Shown: in pieces, positions 51,237 through 56,144 of the stretch | Numbering within the stretch: position 1 is the stretch's first letter | Layout of the letters: every line of letters starts with the position of its first letter | Source: Streptomyces lateritius | GTDB lineage: Bacteria; Actinomycetota; Actinomycetes; Streptomycetales; Streptomycetaceae | Direction: 5' to 3' | Assembly (NCBI RefSeq): GCF_014649715.1 | Contig: NZ_BMTO01000003.1 | Coordinates: forward strand, 271,924-328,067 | Length of the DNA stretch: 56,144 nucleotides | The notes under the pieces: model-generated | The model's input: the letters and a program-made list of their open reading frames with translations, nothing else | Told to the model about the DNA's origin: nothing | The model's database searches: none | Made by a program: the position numbers and the translations under genes

Positions 51237-52841
51237 ATGACCGACACAGCCCAGCACAGCACCCCGGAGTCCCACCCCTCACCGGGCCGGCGGTGCCTGG
51301 TCACCGGCGCCAGCGGCTACATCGGCGGACGGCTCGTCCCCGAGCTGCTCGCGGCCGGTCACCGGGTCCGCTGCCTCGCCCGCACCCCGGCGAAACTGCG
51401 CGACCACCCCTGGGCCGGCCGGACCGACATCGTTCGCGGCGATGTCACCGACGCCGCGACCCTGTCGCCCGCCCTACGGGACATCGACGTCGCGTACTAC
51501 CTGGTGCACGGTCTGGGAGGCCGCGACTTCGAGCGCACGGACCGCGCGGCCGCCAGCACCTTCGCCGAACAGGCCCGCGCCGCCGGCGTGCGCCGCGTGG
51601 TCTACCTCGGCGGCCTCAGCCCACGCGGCGTCCCGGACGAGGAACTCTCGCCCCATCTGCGCTCCCGCGCCGAGGTCGGCCGCATCCTGCTGGACTCCGG
51701 TGTCCCCACCACCGTCCTGCGCGCCGCCGTGATCATCGGCTCCGGGTCCGCCTCCTTCGAGATGCTCCGCTACCTGACCGAGCGCCTGCCCGTCATGGTC
51801 ACCCCGAGCTGGGTCCGCACCCGCATCCAGCCCATCGCCGTACGGGACGTCCTGCGCTATCTGGTCGGCAGTGCCCGGATGCCCGACGACGTCAGCCGGG
51901 TCTTCGACATCGGTGGTCCCGACGTCCTCACCTACCTCGACATGATGCGCCGGTACGCCGCCGTCGCCGGCCTGCCCCGACGGCTGATCCTCCCCGTGCC
52001 CGTCCTCACCCCACGCCTCTCCAGCCACTGGGTCGGCCTGGTCACCCCTGTGCCGAGCTCCCTCGCCCGTCCGCTCGCGGAATCCCTCCGGCACGAGGTC
52101 GTCTGCCACGAGCACGACATCGCCTCCCTGGTTCCCGACCCACCGGGCGCCCCGCTGCCCTTCGACACGGCGCTCACCCTCGCCCTCCAGCGGGTCCGCG
52201 AGGCCGACGTCACCACGCGCTGGTCCTCCGCCTCCGTGCCCGGAGCCCCCAGCGACCCGCTTCCCACCGACCCCGACTGGGCCGGCGGAAGCCTCTACAG
52301 CGACACACGCGAACGCACGGTGGCGGCCCGGCCCGAGGCGCTGTGGCGGGTCATCGAGGGCATCGGCGGCGAGAACGGCTGGTACTCCTTCCCCCTCGCC
52401 TGGGCGGTGCGGGGCTGGCTCGACCGTCTCGTCGGCGGCGTCGGACTGCGCCGCGGCCGCCGCGACGCCGCACGCCTGCGCGTCGGCGACTCGCTGGACT
52501 TCTGGCGGGTCGAGGAGATCGAGCGCGGCCGTCTGCTGAGACTCCGGGCCGAGATGCGGCTCCCCGGGCTCGCCTGGCTGGAGATGTACGCCGAACGGGA
52601 CGAGGAGGGGCGGACGAGGTACCGGCAACGAGCTCTGTTCCATCCCCACGGCCTCGCGGGCCAGGCGTACTGGTGGAGCGTCTCGCCCTTCCACGCCGTC
52701 GTCTTCGGGGGCATGGCCCGCTCCATCGCGCGCACGGCGGAGGCGAGCGAAGCCGCCGGCGGCGCCCCGTCCACGGCGCCGCCCGCCCCCGCCGCCACCT
52801 CGCCGTCCGCCGCCTCCGCCCCACCGGGAGAAGCCCCATGA
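51237..52841 (+). CDS. SDR-type NAD(P)H-binding protein with C-terminal DUF2867 domain
   Basis: 534 residues. An atypical SDR/NmrA-like Rossmann domain (1-300): CLVTGASGYIGGRLVPELLA, VRCLARTPAKLRDH, DVAYYLVHGLGG, RRVVYLGGLSPRG. From about residue 340 a DUF2867 SRPBCC-like domain follows: EALWRVIEGIGGENGWYSFP, RVGDSLDFWRVEEIERGRLL, MYAERDEEGRTRYRQRALF. A Pro/Ala-rich tail ends it. Such fusions are often encoded beside photolyase genes; the substrate is unknown. Its stop overlaps the photolyase ATG (ATGA). Confidence 0.88.
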   Translation: MTDTAQHSTPESHPSPGRRCLVTGASGYIGGRLVPELLAAGHRVRCLARTPAKLRDHPWAGRTDIVRGDVTDAATLSPALRDIDVAYYLVHGLGGRDFERTDRAAASTFAEQARAAGVRRVVYLGGLSPRGVPDEELSPHLRSRAEVGRILLDSGVPTTVLRAAVIIGSGSASFEMLRYLTERLPVMVTPSWVRTRIQPIAVRDVLRYLVGSARMPDDVSRVFDIGGPDVLTYLDMMRRYAAVAGLPRRLILPVPVLTPRLSSHWVGLVTPVPSSLARPLAESLRHEVVCHEHDIASLVPDPPGAPLPFDTALTLALQRVREADVTTRWSSASVPGAPSDPLPTDPDWAGGSLYSDTRERTVAARPEALWRVIEGIGGENGWYSFPLAWAVRGWLDRLVGGVGLRRGRRDAARLRVGDSLDFWRVEEIERGRLLRLRAEMRLPGLAWLEMYAERDEEGRTRYRQRALFHPHGLAGQAYWWSVSPFHAVVFGGMARSIARTAEASEAAGGAPSTAPPAPAATSPSAASAPPGEAP

Positions 52842-54211
52842 CCGTCTCGGTCGTCCTGTTCACGTCGGACCTCCGGCTCCACGACCATCCCCCGCTGCGC
52901 GCCGCGCTGGGCCCGGGCGACGAGACCGTCCCCCTCTTCGTACGGGACCCGGCGGTGGACCGGGCGGGCTTCGCCGCGCCCAACAGGCTCGCCTTCCTCG
53001 CCGACTGCCTCGGCGACCTGGACGCCGGGCTGCGGGAGAGGGGCGGTCGGCTCGTGGTGCGCTCCGGCGACACCGTCGAGGAAGTCTGCTCAGTGGCGAG
53101 GGAGGCCGAGGCGGGGGAGGTGCACATGGCGGCCGGGTGCAGCGCGTTCGCCCGCCGCCGCGAGGACCGGCTGCGGTCCGCCCTCGAGGCGGCGGGCCGG
53201 CGGCTGTACGTCCACGACGGCGTGGAGACCGCCGTTCCGGCGGGCGCCGTAACCCCGCAGGGGTCCGACCACTTCGCCGTCTTCACGCCGTACTTCAGAC
53301 GCTGGAGCCAGGAGCGGCTGCGCGAGCCGCTGGCGGCGCCCCGGCGCGTACGGGTGCCCGAGCGGATCCGTACCGAAGAGGTCCCGGCACGTGCGGCTGT
53401 CGCCTCCGTCTCCCCGGGCCTGGCCACCGGCGGCGAGAGGGAGGCCCGCGAACGGCTCACGGCCTGGCTGGCCGCGCACCTCGACGCGTACGCCGACCAG
53501 AACGACGACCTGGCGGCCGACACCACCTCGCGCCTCTCTCCGTACCTCCACTTCGGCGCCCTGTCCGCGACGGAGGTCGTGCACCGGGCCCGGTCCCAGG
53601 GCGGGCCGGGCGCCGAGGCGTTCGTACGGCAGCTCTGCTGGCGCGACTTCCATCGCCAGGTGCTCGCCGCCCGCCCCAGGGCGGCGGTCGAGGACTACCG
53701 TCCACGCGGCGACCGGTGGCGCGTGGGCCGCGAGGCGGAGGCCGACCTGCGGGCGTGGCGGGAGGGGCGGACCGGCTACCCCGTCGTCGACGCCGTCATG
53801 CGGCAGATGGCGTACGAGGGTTGGGCGCACGGCCGGGGACGACTGCTCGCGGCCTCCTTCCTCACCAAAACGCTCTACCTCGACTGGCGGGCCGGCGCCC
53901 GGCACTTCCTGGAACTCCTCGTGGACGGCGACGTCGCCAACAACCAGCTCAACTGGCAGTGGATGGCGGGCACGGGCACCGACAGCCGCCCCAACCGGGT
54001 CCTCAACCCGGTCCTCCAGGGCCTTCGGTACGACCCCGAGGGGGTGTACGTACGGCGCTGGGTGCCCGAGCTCGGCGGGATCGAGGGAGCGCGGATCCAC
54101 GAGCCGTGGAAGCTGCCCGGCCTTGAACGGGCCCGCTACGACTATCCCGACCCGCTCGTCGAACTCGCCGACGGACTCGCACGCTTCCGACAGGCGCGCG
54201 GTCAGACCTGA
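52838..54211 (+). CDS. phr: Deoxyribodipyrimidine photolyase (cryptochrome/photolyase family)
   Basis: 457 residues. Blue-light repair of cyclobutane pyrimidine dimers. N-terminal antenna-binding domain starting SVVLFTSDLRLHDHPPLRAA; the FAD half includes LSPYLHFGALSATEVVHR, GRTGYPVVDAVMRQMAYEGW, RLLAASFLTKTLYLDWRAGA and DGDVANNQLNWQWMAGTGTD, where the Asn-Trp-Gln-Trp cluster is the photolyase signature. The start (ATG 52838) overlaps the SDR stop. It ends 10 bases inside the convergent MerR gene, an unusual overlapping 3' pair. Confidence 0.94.
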   Translation: MTVSVVLFTSDLRLHDHPPLRAALGPGDETVPLFVRDPAVDRAGFAAPNRLAFLADCLGDLDAGLRERGGRLVVRSGDTVEEVCSVAREAEAGEVHMAAGCSAFARRREDRLRSALEAAGRRLYVHDGVETAVPAGAVTPQGSDHFAVFTPYFRRWSQERLREPLAAPRRVRVPERIRTEEVPARAAVASVSPGLATGGEREARERLTAWLAAHLDAYADQNDDLAADTTSRLSPYLHFGALSATEVVHRARSQGGPGAEAFVRQLCWRDFHRQVLAARPRAAVEDYRPRGDRWRVGREAEADLRAWREGRTGYPVVDAVMRQMAYEGWAHGRGRLLAASFLTKTLYLDWRAGARHFLELLVDGDVANNQLNWQWMAGTGTDSRPNRVLNPVLQGLRYDPEGVYVRRWVPELGGIEGARIHEPWKLPGLERARYDYPDPLVELADGLARFRQARGQT

Positions 54212-55174
54212 GCGGTACTCACCGTGCCCGCGCACAGCCGGTGCAGGAGCGTCGCCGCCTCCCGCAGTCCTGCGGGCCGGAACATGCCCGGGCGGCCGGG
54301 CGGCGGGCCCGCCCAGCCGGGGCCGGCGAGGACCACGACCGCCCGGTTCCGGGCTCCCTTCACGCCCCAGGACGTGTCGGCGACATGCCGGGCGAGCGAA
54401 TGGTTCGCGGTGGAGCGTGCCTGGGCCCACAGGACGACGGCGGCAGGGCCTGTCCTGCGTACGGCTTGGTCGAGGGCGTCCGGTGGCACGGCGGCGCCGA
54501 ACATCCGGACGGGCACGCCGAATTCGGAGAGAGCGGCGGCGAGGGCCTCCAGCGGAAGGGTGTGCTGTTCGTTCGGGACGCAGGCGAGGAGAGCCGGCGG
54601 GACTCCGGCACGTTCCGTGTCGCTCAGGGTGGGCGCGGCGCCCGGCGCAACGCGGTCGCGATGTGCCAGGAGAGCAGGTGCTCCACCTCCACGTACCGGT
54701 CGCCGGAGGTCTCCCAGCGACGCCCCACGGCGTGCAGCGTCGGCACCAGCACGTCCTCCCAGGCGGTGACCAGACCGTGCTCCGCGATCGCGGAGCCCAG
54801 CAGCCGCTCCAGGGCGGCGGAGTCGAGGCGGACGGCGGCCCGGGCGAGCCCGCGGGCCGCGCGCCGGACGTCGCCGGGCGACAACCGGTCGTGCTCCGCC
54901 GCCGGGAGGGGGCTGGTCCGCTCCGCCGACGGCCCCGTGGGGCCGTCGGCGCGCGCCGCCCGGGCGGCCTCCGCGGGCGGCACGCCCGACGCGGTCAGCC
55001 GGCACATCTCCTCCAGCACCGCGATGTCCGAGGCCGTCCACCGGCGGTGCCTGCCCTCCTGGCGGGCGACCGGGCCGATGCCGTAGCGCTGGTCCCACGA
55101 CCGCAGGGTCGTGGGGGACACGCCGAGGCGCGCGCGACGGCGCCGCTGGTGAGACCAGGGGGTGATGCGGTCAT
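54202..55174 (-). pseudogene. B12-binding MerR family regulator (LitR/CarH-like) with two 1-base deletions
   Basis: A MerR winged helix plus cobalamin-binding domain, like the photoreceptors LitR and CarH, where adenosylcobalamin keeps the protein on DNA in the dark. Pieces in three frames: MTASPPGLTSGAVAR; then LGVSPTTLRSWDQRYG, GRHRRWTASDIAVLEEM and VGRRWETSGDRYVEVEHLLS (the W...EH cobalamin region); then ACVPNEQHTLPLEALAAALS (the lower-ligand His; the usual Gly after it is Pro) to FRPAGLREAATLLHRL. Frame breaks at 55124-55138 and 54630-54640 each fit loss of one C or G. Joined, the protein has about 324 residues, normal length. So it is either a pseudogene or a sequencing artefact. No ribosome site before ATG 55174. 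Confidence 0.82.
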
Positions 55175-55316
55175 GGTTCGAGCGTACGACGCACGATCGA
55201 TGCGAGTGGAACGCAGAGGGCGGGGCGGCCGAGCCTGGAAGGGCCCGAGCGGCGCGGGATCCTGTTCCGCCCCGCCCGTCCGCCCCCGCCCCGGTCGAGG
55301 CCCGAGGAGCACCGTC

Positions 55317-56144
55317 ATGAGCGCACCGTCCGCCACTACCGTCACCGGGCTCCCCGACGAGGAGGTGGCCGCAGGGCTCGTCCGGGGTGACGAGCGCTGT
55401 GTGGACGAGGCGTACCGGCGCTGGGGCGGCCTGGTGCAGGGCCTCGCGGCCCGCACGCTCGGTGATCCGGGGGAGGCGGAGGACGTCACTCAGCAGGTCT
55501 TCCTCGCCGCCTGGCGCGGCCGCGCGGGCTACCGGCCCGAGCGGGGGCCGCTCGCCGGGTGGCTCGTCGGCATCGCCCGGCGGAAGATCGCCGACGCGCT
55601 CGCGGCCCGCACCCGTCGTCGCGAGCTGGTGGTCGCCGCCGCCCTGCCCCATGACGGAGCCCCCGGCGAGGTAACCGACAGGGTGCTCGACCGGGTCCTG
55701 GTCGCCGGCGAGCTGGCCAAACTTCCCCCGGTCCAGCGGGAAGTGCTGGCCCTGGCCTTCTACGGAGACCTCACCCAGCCGCAGATCGCCGAGCGCACGG
55801 GCATGCCGCTCGGCACCGTGAAGAGCCATGCGCGGCGCGGCCTCCTGCGCCTGCGTCGGGGTCTCGCGGCGCCGGGGGTGGCGACGGACGACGCAGCATC
55901 GATGCGTTCACGTCGGCCCTCGGGGGCAGGCGCCCCGTCCGCCGACCGGCACCGCGACGGCCGCCGGGGTGGACCGAGCCAGGCGGAGGCGGCCCCTGCG
56001 CCCGGGTGTGGCCCCACAGACGGGCCTACGTCGGGTGCGCGCACCGGCACGCTCGTCGCCGACGACGGCGCCCGCCCGGTCCTCGTCGGCGGCGGCACCG
56101 GCACGCTCGTCGCCGACGACGGCGCCCGCCCGGTCCTCGTCGGC
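55317..56144 (+). CDS. ECF RNA polymerase sigma factor, 3' end outside window
   Basis: 276 codons open to the window edge. Sigma region 2: LAARTLGDPGEAEDVTQQVF and WRGRAGYRPERGPLAGWLVG; region 4: LPPVQREVLALAFYGDLTQP, then QIAERTGMPLGTVKSHARRG. After LLRLRRGL a Gly/Ala/Arg-rich extension continues, and its last 34 residues are two copies of an 18-residue unit (TGTLVADDGARPVLVGGG). Beyond the region-4 helix the extension has no counterpart in usual ECF factors of about 170-190 residues. Divergent from the B12-binding MerR gene, an arrangement like litR-litS, where LitR represses the sigma gene in the dark. GAGGAG precedes ATG 55317. Confidence 0.85.
   Translation, partial: MSAPSATTVTGLPDEEVAAGLVRGDERCVDEAYRRWGGLVQGLAARTLGDPGEAEDVTQQVFLAAWRGRAGYRPERGPLAGWLVGIARRKIADALAARTRRRELVVAAALPHDGAPGEVTDRVLDRVLVAGELAKLPPVQREVLALAFYGDLTQPQIAERTGMPLGTVKSHARRGLLRLRRGLAAPGVATDDAASMRSRRPSGAGAPSADRHRDGRRGGPSQAEAAPAPGCGPTDGPTSGARTGTLVADDGARPVLVGGGTGTLVADDGARPVLVG
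56041..56144. repeat. 54-bp tandem repeat in the sigma factor tail
   Basis: The unit GCACCGGCACGCTCGTCGCC... starts at 56041 and recurs at 56095 with identical sequence over the 50 bases available; the second copy is cut by the window end. 54 bp is a whole number of codons, so the protein frame is kept. Confidence 0.85.

Noticed and set aside
1..56144. CRISPR array, tRNA, rRNA, integrase or phage genes
   Set aside because: I found no regularly spaced repeats, no tRNA-like cloverleaf and no integrase or phage structural motifs.

Overview
The window is high-GC actinobacterial DNA, almost certainly Streptomyces. The evidence is strong G/C at third codon positions, GTG and TTG starts, Tat and lipoprotein signals, a DmdR-type iron box, a Zur-type box, and a mix of Streptomyces families (OpcA, small DUF5988/DUF6098-like proteins, B12-binding MerR next to an ECF sigma factor and a photolyase). 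It reads like an accessory part of a chromosome. I see no rRNA, tRNA, CRISPR array, phage or intact insertion sequence.

Layout. (1) 1-10155: the edge of an iron-regulated siderophore cluster. MbtH (cut by the window edge) and an aryl-AMP ligase point left; an ArCP-Cy-A-PCP synthetase, a thioesterase joined in frame to a salicylate synthase, and a penicillin-acylase-like hydrolase point right. A perfect 16-bp iron-box palindrome lies between the two arms. Residues in the ligase and synthase indicate a salicylate cap closed to an oxazoline or thiazoline. The rest of the assembly line must lie left of the window. (2) 10187-16192: a zinc-ribbon membrane protein, then a secreted arabinan locus (GH43, GH51, broken galM) with near-identical putative operators at both divergent ends. 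(3) 16253-25722: housekeeping and accessory genes (PEBP-like protein, TauE/SafE, PolX, lipoprotein, TagD-like nucleotidyltransferase, GNAT-SnoaL fusion with TetR, S9 peptidase) ending in a decayed marR/MFS pair. (4) 25730-35501: secreted GH5, a CBM48-like protein, UDP-glucose dehydrogenase, two secreted proteins, OpcA, a tyrosine-phosphatase-like protein, an IclR regulator and a flavin/F420-type PPOX protein. (5) 35567-38618: 4-hydroxybenzoate hydroxylase pobA (with an apparent frameshift) divergent from a tandem double IclR regulator, with a perfect operator palindrome between them. (6) 38751-44901: a five-gene operon behind a Zur-type box: binding lipoprotein, fused two-domain permease, two ATPases and an MFS transporter. 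The order matches the transport half of the staphylopine Cnt system. (7) 45021-48298: gluABCD-type glutamate uptake. (8) 48311-51146: MMPL transporter and MarR regulator with a perfect palindrome. (9) 51237-56144: SDR/DUF2867 protein and photolyase, then a frameshifted B12-binding MerR (LitR/CarH type) divergent from an ECF sigma factor, resembling a light-response module.

Strongest candidates for further attention: the Zur-controlled Cnt-like metallophore transport operon with fused permease; the TE-salicylate synthase fusion with an ambiguous adenylation code; the shared CGAAATMTCGRAC motif linking the arabinan locus to an IclR gene; and a run of small deletions in pobA, the MerR gene and galM, which may be sequencing errors and decide whether these genes are alive.
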